Part shown: positions 17,588-29,158 of the stretch, piece after piece
Position numbering within the stretch: position 1 is the first letter of the stretch
Layout of the letters: the number at the start of each line of letters is the position of its first letter
The notes under the pieces: generated by a model
The model's input: only the letters and a program-made list of their open reading frames with translations
The model's database searches: none
What the model was told of the DNA's origin: nothing
NCBI RefSeq assembly: GCF_000378985.1
Contig: NZ_KB905370.1
Location: 1,579,830-1,643,829, forward strand
Reading direction: 5' to 3'
DNA: 64,000 nucleotides
DNA from: Ensifer sp. BR816
Lineage (GTDB): Bacteria; Pseudomonadota; Alphaproteobacteria; Rhizobiales; Rhizobiaceae
Translations under genes and position numbers: made by a program

Positions 17588-17618
17588 CAAAAAACCGGGG
17601 CATCGGCTGATGCCCCGG
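17588..17618 (-). terminator. Rho-independent terminator after acnA
   Basis: Perfect stem ccggggcatc / gatgccccgg (17595-17604 with 17609-17618), loop ggct. The minus strand continues as TTTTTTGTT. It sits 55 nt beyond the acnA stop. Confidence 0.9.
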
Positions 17619-17673
17619 CCAGATCGTTGAAGCAGAATGTGCGGAACCCTCATCCGGCCCCGGCCGATCGGCT

Positions 17674-20364
<2,691 letters not shown>

Positions 20365-20633
20365 TGGAATTACCCCGTTCCGTCTGATCGCCAAAAACTG
20401 ACGTACGAACGCCCGAGCGCCTGTGAGGCGCGAAATGGGATGCGGGTGCGGCCATTTCCGCTGTCCGTACGTGGAATGTCATTCCATGTTCGGCGCTTGG
20501 ATAAAATTCACGCCGACCGCTGGCGTGTTGGCCGCCTTATAGATAATTTCTCGAAATCGTGCCAGACCAACCAAGGTCCAATCGGAACTTTTTTTGCTCT
20601 GCGGAAAAGAGCGTCAAGGAAAGCTTGAAATTG

Positions 20634-21257
20634 ATGCGCCTGCTGGTTGAGGGTTTGAGTGCGAGGCGAGGCGAAGACTTGATTTTCCACGATATTTCCT
20701 TTTCGCTTGCGGGTGGGGAAGCGCTGGTGGTGACCGGGCCGAACGGCTCGGGAAAGTCGACCCTGCTGCGTGTCCTGGCGGGTCTCCTGCAGGCCGAATC
20801 GGGGCGGATATCCCTCGCCGACGGACCCTCCGGCTTCGCGCATCCGCATGAGCTCAGCCACTATCTCGGTCACCGCAATGCGATGAAGCGGGAACTGACC
20901 GTCGAGGAAAATCTTTCCTTCTGGCAGCGATTTCTCGGCAATTCACCGGGCGGCTCCGCTAGCGATCTCGCGACCGCCGCCGCGGCCGTCGGTCTTGCCG
21001 GCATCACCCATCTGCCCTTCGGCTATCTCTCCGCCGGGCAACAGCGACGCATGGCCATGGCGAAGCTTCTCGTCGCCTACCGGCCGATCTGGATTCTCGA
21101 CGAGCCGACCGCGGCTCTCGATGCCGGCGCGGACAGGCTCTTTGCCGGACTGGTCACGAACCATCTCGAGCGCGGTGGCATCGTCATTGCCGCCACCCAC
21201 CAATCGCTGGGAATTGGACAGGCGAAGACTTTGCAGATGACGGGGTTCGTGCATTGA
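20634..21257 (+). CDS. ccmA: Heme exporter ATP-binding protein CcmA
   Basis: 207 residues. Walker A VTGPNGSGKST (35-43), signature LSAGQQRRMAMAKLL, Walker B IWILDEPTAALD, H-loop AATHQ. With CcmB and CcmC it forms the ABC complex that releases holo-CcmE during c-type cytochrome maturation at the inner membrane. The start at MRLLVEGLSARRG fits the family; the open frame upstream is not conserved. Its TGA overlaps the TTG start of ccmB. Confidence 0.95.
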   Translation: MRLLVEGLSARRGEDLIFHDISFSLAGGEALVVTGPNGSGKSTLLRVLAGLLQAESGRISLADGPSGFAHPHELSHYLGHRNAMKRELTVEENLSFWQRFLGNSPGGSASDLATAAAAVGLAGITHLPFGYLSAGQQRRMAMAKLLVAYRPIWILDEPTAALDAGADRLFAGLVTNHLERGGIVIAATHQSLGIGQAKTLQMTGFVH

Positions 21258-21913
21258 TCGCCCTCTTCTTCCGAGACCTGAAGCTTTCGGTGCGCGCCGG
21301 CGGCGGTGCGATGATCGGCGTGCTCTTCTTCATGACGGTCGTCTCGGTCATCCCCTTCGGTGTCGGTCCGGATCTCAACCTGCTCTCCCGCATCGGCCCG
21401 GCGATCCTATGGATCGGCGCGCTGCTCGCCTCGCTTCTCGGCCTGGACCGGCTTTTCCAGGCGGAGCGCGAAGACGGCTCGCTCGATCTCATGCTGATGC
21501 ACGAGACGCCGCTGATCCTCACGGTTTTCGTCAAATGCGCCGCCCATTGGGCCGCCACCGGCCTGCCGCTGGTCGTCGCCTCGCCGTTTCTCGGCCTCTT
21601 CATGAACATGGACGAACTCGCCATCGGCGCCACCGTGCTGACGCTGCTTGCCGGGACGCCGGCGATCACCTTCATCGGCGCGGTCGGCGCCGCCGTCGCC
21701 GTGGCGCTGCCACGCGGCGGGCTGCTCGTCTCGATTCTTGTGCTGCCGATCGCCCTCCCCGTGCTGATCTTCGGGGTCAGCGCGGTCTATGCGGCGGTCG
21801 AAGACCCTGCCCCCTTCCTGCCGCCTTTCATGATATTGATGGCGCTAACCCTGTTCTTCGCGGTCGTCGGGCCGGTGGCGGCGGCTGCGGCGCTGAGACA
21901 TTCGGCCGACTGA
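21254..21913 (+). CDS. ccmB: Heme exporter permease CcmB
   Basis: 219 residues, nearly the length of the E. coli protein, if begun at TTG (21254), which overlaps the last codons of ccmA. Six membrane segments; conserved features are PFGVGPDLNLLSRIGPAILW, ERE DGSLDLMLM, KCAAHWAATGLPL and RGGLLVSILVLPIALPVLIF. It is the membrane partner of CcmA. No alternative start keeps the conserved first helix. Confidence 0.94.
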   Translation: MIALFFRDLKLSVRAGGGAMIGVLFFMTVVSVIPFGVGPDLNLLSRIGPAILWIGALLASLLGLDRLFQAEREDGSLDLMLMHETPLILTVFVKCAAHWAATGLPLVVASPFLGLFMNMDELAIGATVLTLLAGTPAITFIGAVGAAVAVALPRGGLLVSILVLPIALPVLIFGVSAVYAAVEDPAPFLPPFMILMALTLFFAVVGPVAAAAALRHSAD

Positions 21914-22007
21914 AGCGTGTCGTGTTCGGACGGGATCTGTGCGTCGCGCTTCGCGTCCTTGTTTTATGCATGCGTTGTCTCAAAACCGCGGCATTGACGC
22001 AATTGTG

Positions 22008-22023
22008 ATTGACCGGGGTCAAT
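22008..22023. promoter_or_regulatory. Operator-like palindrome between ccmB and ccmC
   Basis: A perfect 7-2-7 inverted repeat attgacc-gg-ggtcaat, nested in a wider cgcaatt...aattgcg pair, within the 144-bp gap between ccmB and ccmC. It could be a protein-binding site or an mRNA hairpin ahead of ccmC. Confidence 0.4.
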
Positions 22024-22057
22024 TGCGGAAGACGGCCTTCCGCGTTAAAGAGCCGTC

Positions 22058-22828
22058 ATGAGCGAAAACAGCCTGGCCATCCGCAAATTCAGCGATCTCG
22101 CCAACCCGACCCGGTTCCTGGCGCTCGCCGATCGCGTGCTGCCGTGGCTTTCCGCTTTCACCGTTCTCGCCTTCGCCGCCGGGCTCTGGCTGTCCTTCAC
22201 CACCGAAGGCGATTACCAGCAGGGCGAGACGGTGCGCATCATGTACGTGCACGTGCCTGCCGCATGGCTGTCGATGATGTGCTACACGGTGATGGCGATC
22301 TCGGCGCTCGGCACGCTGGTGTGGCGCCATCCGCTCGCCGATGTTTCGGGCAAGGCGGCGGCACCGATCGGCGCCTCATTCACCTTCCTGGCGCTCGTCA
22401 CCGGTTCGCTGTGGGGCAAGCCGATGTGGGGCACCTGGTGGGTGTGGGACGCGCGGCTGACCTCCGTCTTCGTGCTGTTCCTCATGTATCTCGGGCTGAT
22501 GGCGCTGAACCGCGCCATGGAGGATCCGGCCCGCTCCGCACGCGTCTCGGCGGTGCTGGTGCTGGTCGGCTTCGTCAATATCCCGATCATCAAGTTCTCG
22601 GTCGAATGGTGGAACACGCTGCACCAGCCGGCAAGCGTCGTGCGCCTCGACGGGCCGACCATCGATCCGGAATTCCTCTGGCCGCTGATTGTCATGGCGG
22701 CCGGCTTCACTCTTCTGTTCTTCACGCTGCACATCGCCGCCATGCGCAACGAGATCTGGCGCCGCCGGGTGACGTCGCTCCGCCGCCAGGCGGCCCGCAA
22801 TGCCGGCCGGGAGACGCTCGCGCCATGA
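22058..22828 (+). CDS. ccmC: Heme-handling protein CcmC
   Basis: 256 residues, six membrane segments. The tryptophan-rich heme-presenting motif GTWWVWDARLTSVFVL is intact, as are the flanking His residues (YVHVPAAWL and ...WWNTLHQPASV). CcmC loads heme onto CcmE in the periplasm. Unlike the other ccm genes it is preceded by a 144-bp gap, so it may have its own promoter. Its stop overlaps ccmD in ATGA (22825-22828). Confidence 0.96.
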   Translation: MSENSLAIRKFSDLANPTRFLALADRVLPWLSAFTVLAFAAGLWLSFTTEGDYQQGETVRIMYVHVPAAWLSMMCYTVMAISALGTLVWRHPLADVSGKAAAPIGASFTFLALVTGSLWGKPMWGTWWVWDARLTSVFVLFLMYLGLMALNRAMEDPARSARVSAVLVLVGFVNIPIIKFSVEWWNTLHQPASVVRLDGPTIDPEFLWPLIVMAAGFTLLFFTLHIAAMRNEIWRRRVTSLRRQAARNAGRETLAP

Positions 22829-23001
22829 CGAGCCATGCAGCCTATGTCTTTGCCAGCTATGCCGTGGCCTTCGCCATCGTCGCGGGGCTGGCCCTCTGGG
22901 TCATCGGCGACGGCCGCGCCCGGCGGCGGGAATTGAAGGCGCTCGAGGCCGCCGGCATTCGCCGCCGTTCGGCGGAAATGCCAAACGGAGCGGGCAAATG
23001 A
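22825..23001 (+). CDS. ccmD: Heme exporter accessory protein CcmD
   Basis: 58 residues; small single-pass protein. The pattern is that of CcmD: HAAYVFASYAVAFAIVAGLA forms the membrane helix and is followed by a basic cytosolic tail (RARRRELKALEAAGIRRR). It helps release holo-CcmE from CcmABC. It overlaps ccmC by 4 nt and ccmG by 4 nt (ATGA at 22998-23001). Confidence 0.9.
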   Translation: MTSHAAYVFASYAVAFAIVAGLALWVIGDGRARRRELKALEAAGIRRRSAEMPNGAGK

Positions 23002-23609
23002 CGAGCACACCCGCGCCGCAGCCGGACGAGCGCAGGCCCGGTGCCCTGCGCTATCTCTTCGCGGCGCTTCCGCTTCTGATCTTCGCGGCGCTGGCGCTGA
23101 TCTTCTGGAGCCAGCTGAATTCCGGCCGGGATATCAGCGAAATTCCCTCGGCTCTGATCGGCACCAAGGCGCCGAAGCTCGATCTGCCGCCGCTCGAAGG
23201 CGCCACGACGCCTTCCGGCCAGCCGATGCCGGCGCTCACCGATGCGGCCGTCAAGGGCAGGCTGACGCTCGTCAACGTCTGGGCGTCCTGGTGCGTGCCC
23301 TGCCGGCAGGAGCATCCGATCATCCTCGAACTGTCCAAGGACCCGCGGTTGACCATTGTCGGCATCAACTACAAGGACCGCAACGACAACGCGCTCCGGT
23401 TCCTCGGTGAACTCGGCAATCCGTTCTCCGCGGTCGGCATCGATCCGAACGGCAAGGCGGCGATCGACTGGGGCGTCTACGGCATCCCGGAATCCTTCCT
23501 CGTCGGCGCCGACGGCACGATCCTCTACAAGCGCGCCGGGCCGTTCGACGAAAAGACCTTGAAGGAAGGGCTGCTGCCGGCGATCGAGAAGGCGCTGGCG
23601 GGGTCGTAG
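22998..23609 (+). CDS. ccmG: Thiol:disulfide oxidoreductase CcmG/CycY
   Basis: 203 residues. An N-terminal membrane anchor (about 18-38) is followed by a periplasmic thioredoxin domain with active site WCVPC at 98-102 and the CcmG-type GxxGxPE loop (VYGIPESFLV). It reduces apocytochrome c cysteines before heme ligation. Start chosen from the ATGA overlap with ccmD. It closes the ccm cluster and is followed by a repeat region. Confidence 0.95.
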   Translation: MTSTPAPQPDERRPGALRYLFAALPLLIFAALALIFWSQLNSGRDISEIPSALIGTKAPKLDLPPLEGATTPSGQPMPALTDAAVKGRLTLVNVWASWCVPCRQEHPIILELSKDPRLTIVGINYKDRNDNALRFLGELGNPFSAVGIDPNGKAAIDWGVYGIPESFLVGADGTILYKRAGPFDEKTLKEGLLPAIEKALAGS

Positions 23610-23611
23610 GT

Positions 23612-23822
23612 GGGGTTGCCACCTTCTCCCCGCGCGCGGGGCGAAGGGGACTCGTGGCGCCCGCTCATCCTCGTCGAACCGCCTGCGGGAAGGTAACGGA
23701 AACGCGGCTTCCCCTTCCAACGCCTTGCGTTAAGAGGGCGTTCGGCGTTTCCGCGAAGTCCCTTCTCCCCGCCTGCGGGGAGAAGGTCGCGGCAGCGGGA
23801 TGAGGGGAATATTCGGACGACC
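23612..23822. repeat. Cluster of intergenic C-rich palindromes
   Basis: About 210 bp between ccmG and the convergent DUF2585 gene. It contains ccttctccccgcgcgcgggg, a degenerate second part with the near-palindrome cgccttgcgttaagagggcg, and cccttctccccgcctgcggg gagaagg ending in gcgggatgagggg. The two ccttctcccc...ggggaga hairpins are typical rhizobial intergenic repeats. Probably acts as a bidirectional transcript end. Confidence 0.7.
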
Positions 23823-23823
23823 G

Positions 23824-24414
23824 CTAAAGCCCCGCCTGCCACGCCTTCACCGCATCCAGCGGCCAGACCAGCATCAGCACGTTGAGTGTCAGGTTGTCGC
23901 GGATCAGCCAGCCGGTGAAGAGCTCGAGGACGATCGCGATCGTGACGGTCAACGCCACCGGCAGCCGTGAGGCCAGCAGGAAGCCGGCGGCCATGGCGAG
24001 CGTGTCCATGGTGGAATTCAGGATGCTGTCGCCGAAATAGTCGAGCGAGATCGTCGCCGAGCGGTAGCGATTGATCACCATCGGCGTGTTCTCGGCGATT
24101 TCCCAGGCCGACTCGATGACGGTCGCGAGCAACAGGCGGGCGCTCAAGGGCCTGCCGCGCAGCAGCAGGAAGCCGAGGCCGTAGAACAGGAAGCCGTGGA
24201 TGATGTGCGACGGCGTGTACCAGTCGGAAATGTGCTGCGAGTTGCCGCTCGAATTGACGGCGCCCTCCCAGAGTTTCACGTAACCGCATTCGCAGATCCA
24301 CAGCCGTCCCATCAGGTACTGCGTCAGGATCTGGATCGCGACGACGCCGAGGCAGGCGACCAGCCAGATCCAGGCGCGCTGTCTGTTGTCGTCGGTACCG
24401 GCGGCAATCGTCAC
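23824..24414 (-). CDS. DUF2585 (UPF0314) membrane protein
   Basis: 196 residues from a GTG codon that overlaps the stop of the ispZ-like gene (GTGA). Signature stretches: [69 protein letters not shown]. About five membrane segments. The family is found mainly in Rhizobiales and lacks an assigned function; the fixed pairing with the IspZ-like protein suggests a shared envelope role. Confidence 0.88.
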   Translation of the reverse strand: MTIAAGTDDNRQRAWIWLVACLGVVAIQILTQYLMGRLWICECGYVKLWEGAVNSSGNSQHISDWYTPSHIIHGFLFYGLGFLLLRGRPLSARLLLATVIESAWEIAENTPMVINRYRSATISLDYFGDSILNSTMDTLAMAAGFLLASRLPVALTVTIAIVLELFTGWLIRDNLTLNVLMLVWPLDAVKAWQAGL

Positions 24415-25064
24415 TCGGCACTCTCCTGTTCCAGCGAGTGCTTCATGATCAGCGGCATCTGGGCAAGCGTGAAGAGAATGGTGATCGGCATCGTTCCCCA
24501 GACCTTGAAGGCGACCCAGAAGTCGGTCGAGAAGGAGCGCCAGACGATCTCGTTCAGGACGGCAAGGAACAGGAAGAACACGCCCCAGCGGATTGTCAGC
24601 TTGCGCCAGCCGTCTTCGTCGAGCTTGAAGGCGGCGTGGAAGACATAGCCGAGCAGCGATTTGCCGAACAGGAGCCCGCCGAGCAGGATCGCGCCGAACA
24701 GCGTATTGACGATGGTCGGCTTCATCTTGATGAAGGTATCGTTCTGCAGCCACAGCGTCAGCGCCCCGAAGACGAAGACGACGATGCCGGAGACGAGCGG
24801 CATCATCGGCAGGGTGCGCGTCATGATCCAGGAGACGATCAGCGCCGCGGCCGTCGCCGCCATGAACAGGCCGGTGGCAATGAAGATCGGACCGCCGAGC
24901 TCGGCTAGCACGGGAAAACGCGCAGCCAGCCAGTCGCCGCGCGAATTGGCGAAGAAGAAAACCATGAGCGGCCCGAGCTCCAGCACGAGCTTCAGGAGCG
25001 GGCTTACCTCCGTCCGGGGCTTCTCGGCCTCGATTGTCGACATGTGCGGATCCTGTTCTGTCAT
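24411..25064 (-). CDS. Inner-membrane septation protein A-like (YciB/IspZ)
   Basis: 217 residues from [15 protein letters not shown]; a start 21 nt later is also possible. Family marks: [93 protein letters not shown]. Five to six membrane segments. YciB takes part in envelope integrity and septation in enterobacteria and Shigella. It overlaps the DUF2585 gene and follows ftsY on the same strand. Confidence 0.92.
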   Translation of the reverse strand: MTEQDPHMSTIEAEKPRTEVSPLLKLVLELGPLMVFFFANSRGDWLAARFPVLAELGGPIFIATGLFMAATAAALIVSWIMTRTLPMMPLVSGIVVFVFGALTLWLQNDTFIKMKPTIVNTLFGAILLGGLLFGKSLLGYVFHAAFKLDEDGWRKLTIRWGVFFLFLAVLNEIVWRSFSTDFWVAFKVWGTMPITILFTLAQMPLIMKHSLEQESAE

Positions 25065-25202
25065 ATCACCTTGCTGGAGCGGGACGCGGGCGGAAAACCG
25101 CTTCACACTTTTCCTCGTCCCGCTCTCTGGCCGCTCATAACACCAGCATTGCGGCAAAACCATATCAACCGGCGTTGCCGCCGCAAGCTTCGCGTTTCTT
25201 GA

Positions 25203-26876
25203 TCAGCCGGCGGCGACGCCGGCGATCGCCTCGGCAAAATCCTTCGCCTCGAAGGGTTCGAGATCGTCCACTCCTTCGCCGACGCCAATGAAATAGACCG
25301 GCAGCTTGTGCTTGGCGGAGATCGCCACCAGGATGCCGCCGCGCGCCGTGCCGTCGAGCTTGGTCATGATCAGCCCGCTGACGCCTGCGACATTGCGGAA
25401 GATCTCGACCTGCTGCAGCGCATTCTGCCCGGTCGTCGCATCGAGCGTCTGCAGGACGGTGTGCGGCGCATCGGGATCGAGCTTGCCGAGGACGCGGACG
25501 ATCTTCTCGAGCTCGGCCATCAGCTCGGCCTTGTTCTGCAGCCGACCGGCCGTGTCGATGATCAGCACGTCCGATTTCTTTTCGCGGGCGAGCTGGTAGG
25601 CCTCATAGGCAAGACCCGCGGCGTCGGCGCCGAGCTTCGAGGCGACGATGTCGGACTTCGTCCGTTCTGCCCATATCTTCAACTGCTCGATCGCCGCGGC
25701 GCGGAACGTGTCGCCGGCCGCGAGCATCACCTTCAGCCCGGCGCCGGAAAGCTTGGCGGCAAGCTTGCCGATCGTCGTCGTCTTGCCGGTGCCGTTGACG
25801 CCGACGACAAGGATCACATGCGGCTTGTGGCTGAGGTCGAGTTCAAGCGGCTTGGCGACCGGCGCCAGTACCTTGCTGATTTCGCCGGCCATGATGCGCG
25901 AGACATCCTCGCCGGTCACGTCCTTGCCGTAGCGCTCGGAGGCGAGCGTGTCGGTGATGCGCATTGCCGTCTCGACGCCGAGGTCCGCCTGGATCAACAG
26001 GTCTTCCAGATCCTGCAGCGTCGCCTCATCGAGCTTGCGCTTGGTGAAGAGGCTGGCGATCTGGCCGGTGAGCTGCGATGAGGTACGGGCGAGGCCGCGG
26101 CGCAGCCGCTGGTACCAGGAAAGCTGCGGCTGGGGGACAAGCGCTGCTTCCTTGGGACGCTTGTCGGAGGCGGCGAAGCCTTTGGGGAGTGCGGGTGCGG
26201 CTTCGTCGCGGAGCGCGGCCTGGTCCGTGGAGGGGGCACCCCCCTCTGCCCTGCCGGGCATCTCCCCCACAAGGGGGGAGAGTGGATGGGGCGCGCTCTG
26301 GTCGTCTATCGCGGCGCTTTCGTCGACTTCTTCGCCAGGGGTATCAACCTCATCCGGGGCGGGCTCGCCTGTCGGCGCAATTTCGTCTGCACCACCGGCC
26401 TCTGCCGCCTCGACGACGGCCCCCTCGTCCGCAGGGGGTGCCTCGGCCGCCATCGGCTCCCCCCCCTTGTGGGGGAGATGTCCCGAAGGGGCAGAGCGGG
26501 GTATCGCAGCTTCACCGGCAAACGGAGCGTCTCCGGAAGGGGCTTCACCCCCCTCTGCCCTGCCGGGCATCTCCCCCACAAGGGGGGAGATTGGATGGGG
26601 CGGCCGCTCGTCTTCGATGGCAAAGCTCTCGCCAGCAGCGATGTCGGCACTCACCCCAGAGGCTTCATCAACAGTACCGCTTTCATCCGGCGCGTCAGCG
26701 GATGGCGCGATCTCGTCCGCACCAGCCTTCGCCTCGTCGATGGCAGTCCGATCATCCTCGGCGCTCGTCGAAGGGATAACCGGGGCCTCCGGCGCCACCT
26801 CTTGCGGCGACACGGGTTTCTCTTCGACGGTGTCCTTGCCGAAGGAAAAGATCTTCTTGATGAAACCAATCGCCAT
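25203..26876 (-). CDS. ftsY: Signal recognition particle receptor FtsY
   Basis: 557 residues. The C-terminal ~300 residues are the N and G domains of the SRP receptor GTPase: G1 VVGVNGTGKTTTIG (from ~358), DTFRAAAIEQL, DTAGRLQNK, TKLDGTARGG and GVGEGVDDLEPF. It receives Ffh-bound nascent chains at the membrane. The N-terminal ~250 residues form the acidic A domain, and this is unusual: two nearly identical segments (PHPISPLVGEMPGRAEGG at 93-110, PHPLSPLVGEMPGRAEGG at 196-213) and an inverted third (IPRSAPSGHLPHKGGEP at 125-141) are the translation of intergenic-type palindromic repeats. The reading frame stays open throughout. Confidence 0.96.
   Translation of the reverse strand: MAIGFIKKIFSFGKDTVEEKPVSPQEVAPEAPVIPSTSAEDDRTAIDEAKAGADEIAPSADAPDESGTVDEASGVSADIAAGESFAIEDERPPHPISPLVGEMPGRAEGGEAPSGDAPFAGEAAIPRSAPSGHLPHKGGEPMAAEAPPADEGAVVEAAEAGGADEIAPTGEPAPDEVDTPGEEVDESAAIDDQSAPHPLSPLVGEMPGRAEGGAPSTDQAALRDEAAPALPKGFAASDKRPKEAALVPQPQLSWYQRLRRGLARTSSQLTGQIASLFTKRKLDEATLQDLEDLLIQADLGVETAMRITDTLASERYGKDVTGEDVSRIMAGEISKVLAPVAKPLELDLSHKPHVILVVGVNGTGKTTTIGKLAAKLSGAGLKVMLAAGDTFRAAAIEQLKIWAERTKSDIVASKLGADAAGLAYEAYQLAREKKSDVLIIDTAGRLQNKAELMAELEKIVRVLGKLDPDAPHTVLQTLDATTGQNALQQVEIFRNVAGVSGLIMTKLDGTARGGILVAISAKHKLPVYFIGVGEGVDDLEPFEAKDFAEAIAGVAAG
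26237..26292 (-). repeat. Palindromic repeat inside ftsY, copy A
   Basis: Differs from copy B by one base over ~55 nt. Contains the hairpin ctcccccac/aaggggggag and the phrase ccctgccgggcatctccccc. Encodes residues ~195-213 of FtsY. Confidence 0.9.
26456..26501 (+). repeat. Palindromic repeat inside ftsY, copy C (inverted)
   Basis: Carries ccccccttgtgggggagatg followed by tcccgaaggggcagagcggg, the reverse-complement orientation of copies A and B with some divergence. Encodes residues ~125-141 of FtsY in a different reading of the element. Confidence 0.85.
26546..26601 (-). repeat. Palindromic repeat inside ftsY, copy B
   Basis: Near-identical to copy A (26237-26292), 309 nt away, a distance divisible by three. 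Encodes residues ~92-110 of FtsY. Sequence just outside it also resembles that around copy A at the protein level. Confidence 0.9.
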
Positions 26877-26891
26877 GGGAATGTCCGGGTG

Positions 26892-28166
26892 TCAGGCCGC
26901 AGCCATCTGTTTTCGTTGCATCGCCAGATGCTTGCCATCGTGGCCGGAGATCGTCACCTCCAGCAGCGAGCGCGGCTCGAGGCCGGCGGCATCGACGAGC
27001 GTGAAGTTTTCCGTGTGCGCCAGGCCGTTCATCTCGACGAGAATCGTCTGCTTGCCGCCGACCATGCGGTCGAGATGGGCAGCGTAGAGTTCTGCCCCCC
27101 GCGCGCGCAGTCGCGCGGCGCGGTCCTTGACGAGCGCGCGGTCGAGCTGCGGCATGCGGGCGGCCGGCGTGCCGGGGCGGGGGCTATAGGGGAAGACGTG
27201 CAGATGGGCGATGCCGCAGTCCTCGGCAAGGCGCGCGGCGTTTTCGAACATCTCTTCCGTTTCGGTCGGAAAGCCGGCGATCATGTCGGCGCCGAAGCTG
27301 ATCTCGGGCCTTAAGGCGCGTACCTCGTCGCAGAAGGCACGGGCGTCGGCGCTCGAATGCCGCCTTTTCATGCGCTTCAGGATCAGGTCGTCGCCGTGTT
27401 GCAGCGACAGATGCAGATGCGGCATAAAACGCGGCTCGTCGGCGATGAGGTCGAGGAGATGCCTGTCCGCCTCAATGCTGTCGATCGAGGAAAGGCGCAG
27501 GCGCAGGATTTCCGGAATCTGCTTCAGCAACGTCCTGGCGAGCAGCCCGAGCGTCGGCGTTCCGGGAAGATCGGCGCCGTAGCTCGTCGCGTCGACGCCA
27601 GTCAGCACGATCTCGCGATAGCCGCCTTCGACCAAGCGCCGCGCCTGGTCGACGACGGCGCCCATCGGCACTGAGCGGGAATTGCCTCGGCCATACGGGA
27701 TGATGCAGAAGGTGCAGCGGTGATCGCAGCCGTTCTGCACCTGGATGAAGGCGCGCACGTGGCCGTCGATGTGCTTGATCATCTGCGGCGCGGTGGCGCG
27801 CACGCTCATGATGTCGTTGACGCGCAGCTTCTCCTCGGCCGAGAGGCCGAAATCCGGCAGCGAACGATAGGAGGCGCTTTTGAGCTTCTCCTCATTGCCG
27901 AGCACGGCATCCACTTCGGCCATTTCGGCGAAGGTCTTCTTCTCCGTCTGGGCGGCGCAGCCGGTGACGATGATGCGGGCGTGCGGATTGGCGCGGCGTG
28001 CGCGGCGGATCGCCTGGCGCGCCTGGCGCACCGCCTCCGCGGTGACGGCGCAGGTGTTGACGAGGATGGCGTTGTTCAGCCCCGCCTTCTCGGCCTCCGC
28101 CCGCATCACTTCCGATTCATAGGTGTTGAGGCGGCAGCCGAAGGTTATGACCTCGACGCCGCTCAA
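26892..28166 (-). CDS. mtaB: tRNA t6A37 methylthiotransferase MtaB
   Basis: 424 residues. N-terminal UPF0004 domain with cluster ligands Cys11 (FGCRLN), Cys39 (LVNTCAV) and Cys70 (VTGCAAQ); radical-SAM domain with CDHRCTFC (Cys146, 150, 153); C-terminal TRAM-like part. It converts t6A to ms2t6A at position 37 of tRNAs reading ANN codons. The short TRAM region and the [17 protein letters not shown] start fit the MtaB subgroup rather than MiaB or RimO. The stop of dapF overlaps its start by 4 nt (ATGA), so the two are cotranscribed. Confidence 0.94.
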   Translation of the reverse strand: MSGVEVITFGCRLNTYESEVMRAEAEKAGLNNAILVNTCAVTAEAVRQARQAIRRARRANPHARIIVTGCAAQTEKKTFAEMAEVDAVLGNEEKLKSASYRSLPDFGLSAEEKLRVNDIMSVRATAPQMIKHIDGHVRAFIQVQNGCDHRCTFCIIPYGRGNSRSVPMGAVVDQARRLVEGGYREIVLTGVDATSYGADLPGTPTLGLLARTLLKQIPEILRLRLSSIDSIEADRHLLDLIADEPRFMPHLHLSLQHGDDLILKRMKRRHSSADARAFCDEVRALRPEISFGADMIAGFPTETEEMFENAARLAEDCGIAHLHVFPYSPRPGTPAARMPQLDRALVKDRAARLRARGAELYAAHLDRMVGGKQTILVEMNGLAHTENFTLVDAAGLEPRSLLEVTISGHDGKHLAMQRKQMAAA

Positions 28167-29068
28167 AGCGCTCGCGCTCCGTTTGCGCCGGTGGTGACAT
28201 GGTCGCGCTGATAGGCGCCGGTGGCGGGATCAAGCGTGCCCGACCATTCCCATTCGGCCGGCCCCGTCATGATGACGTGGTCGTCCCGCTCGCGCCATTC
28301 GATCTTCAGCGGCCCGCCCGGCACGTTCACCGTCACGGTCCGATCCGTGCGGCCGGTCCTGGCGCCGCTGACCGCGGCGGCACAGGCGGCGGAGCCGCAG
28401 GCAAGCGTCAGCCCGGCGCCGCGCTCCCAGGTCCTGAGGTCCATCTCCTCACGCGAACGGACACGGGCGATCGAGATGTTGGCGCGCTCGGGAAAGATCG
28501 GATGATTTTCGAGCAGCGGCCCGAAGCGCTCGAGCTCGTAGCTCCAGACGTCGTTTTCCACCCAGAAGATCGCATGCGGATTGCCCATCGAGGCGACCGA
28601 GGGCGAATGCAGCACCGGATCGTCGATCGGCCCGATCTGCAGCTCGATCCGCCGCGTATCATGGAATTCCTCGGCGAGCGGGATCTCGTTCCAGCCGAAG
28701 CGCGGGGCTCCCATGTCGACCGAGATCGTGCCGTCGTCATGCTCCTTCGCCTCGAGCAGGCCGGCGACCGTGTGGAAGAGAAAAGCCTTCTTGCCGGTTT
28801 CGGCCGCAAGCGCCTGGACGACACAGCGGGTGCCGTTGCCGCAGGCCTGCGCCATCGAGCCGTCGCAATTGACGATGTCGATCCAGGCATCGGTGCCGGC
28901 GGCCCTCGGATCGTGGATCGCCATGATCTGGTCGAACGCGGTCGCCGGATCGGCATTGAGCGCGATCGCCGCCGCAGGCGTGACGCGATCCTTGCGGCCG
29001 CGCATATCGACGACCAGGATCTTGTTTCCAAGCCCGTTCATCCTGGCAAATTGCACGTGATCGGCCAT
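28163..29068 (-). CDS. dapF: Diaminopimelate epimerase
   Basis: 301 residues from [16 protein letters not shown]; upstream in-frame residues are not conserved. DapF converts LL- to meso-diaminopimelate for lysine and peptidoglycan synthesis. Catalytic cysteines are in [10 protein letters not shown] (Cys76) and TLACGSAAC (about 226), and substrate loops in NCDGSMAQ and GNPHAIFWV. It is the first gene of the dapF-mtaB pair. Confidence 0.96.
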   Translation of the reverse strand: MADHVQFARMNGLGNKILVVDMRGRKDRVTPAAAIALNADPATAFDQIMAIHDPRAAGTDAWIDIVNCDGSMAQACGNGTRCVVQALAAETGKKAFLFHTVAGLLEAKEHDDGTISVDMGAPRFGWNEIPLAEEFHDTRRIELQIGPIDDPVLHSPSVASMGNPHAIFWVENDVWSYELERFGPLLENHPIFPERANISIARVRSREEMDLRTWERGAGLTLACGSAACAAAVSGARTGRTDRTVTVNVPGGPLKIEWRERDDHVIMTGPAEWEWSGTLDPATGAYQRDHVTTGANGARAL

Positions 29069-29158
29069 GTCGCGATTGTCCAAACTCGGCTCTCGACCCC
29101 GGGGGCCGTTCATTCGGGCTGTATATGGCGGAAAAGCCCGGAAATTACCAGTGCTGCA

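Noticed and set aside
26237-26601. Repeats in ftsY as a CRISPR-like array
   Set aside because: Only three copies, one inverted, unequal spacing, in frame inside a coding sequence, and no cas genes in the window.
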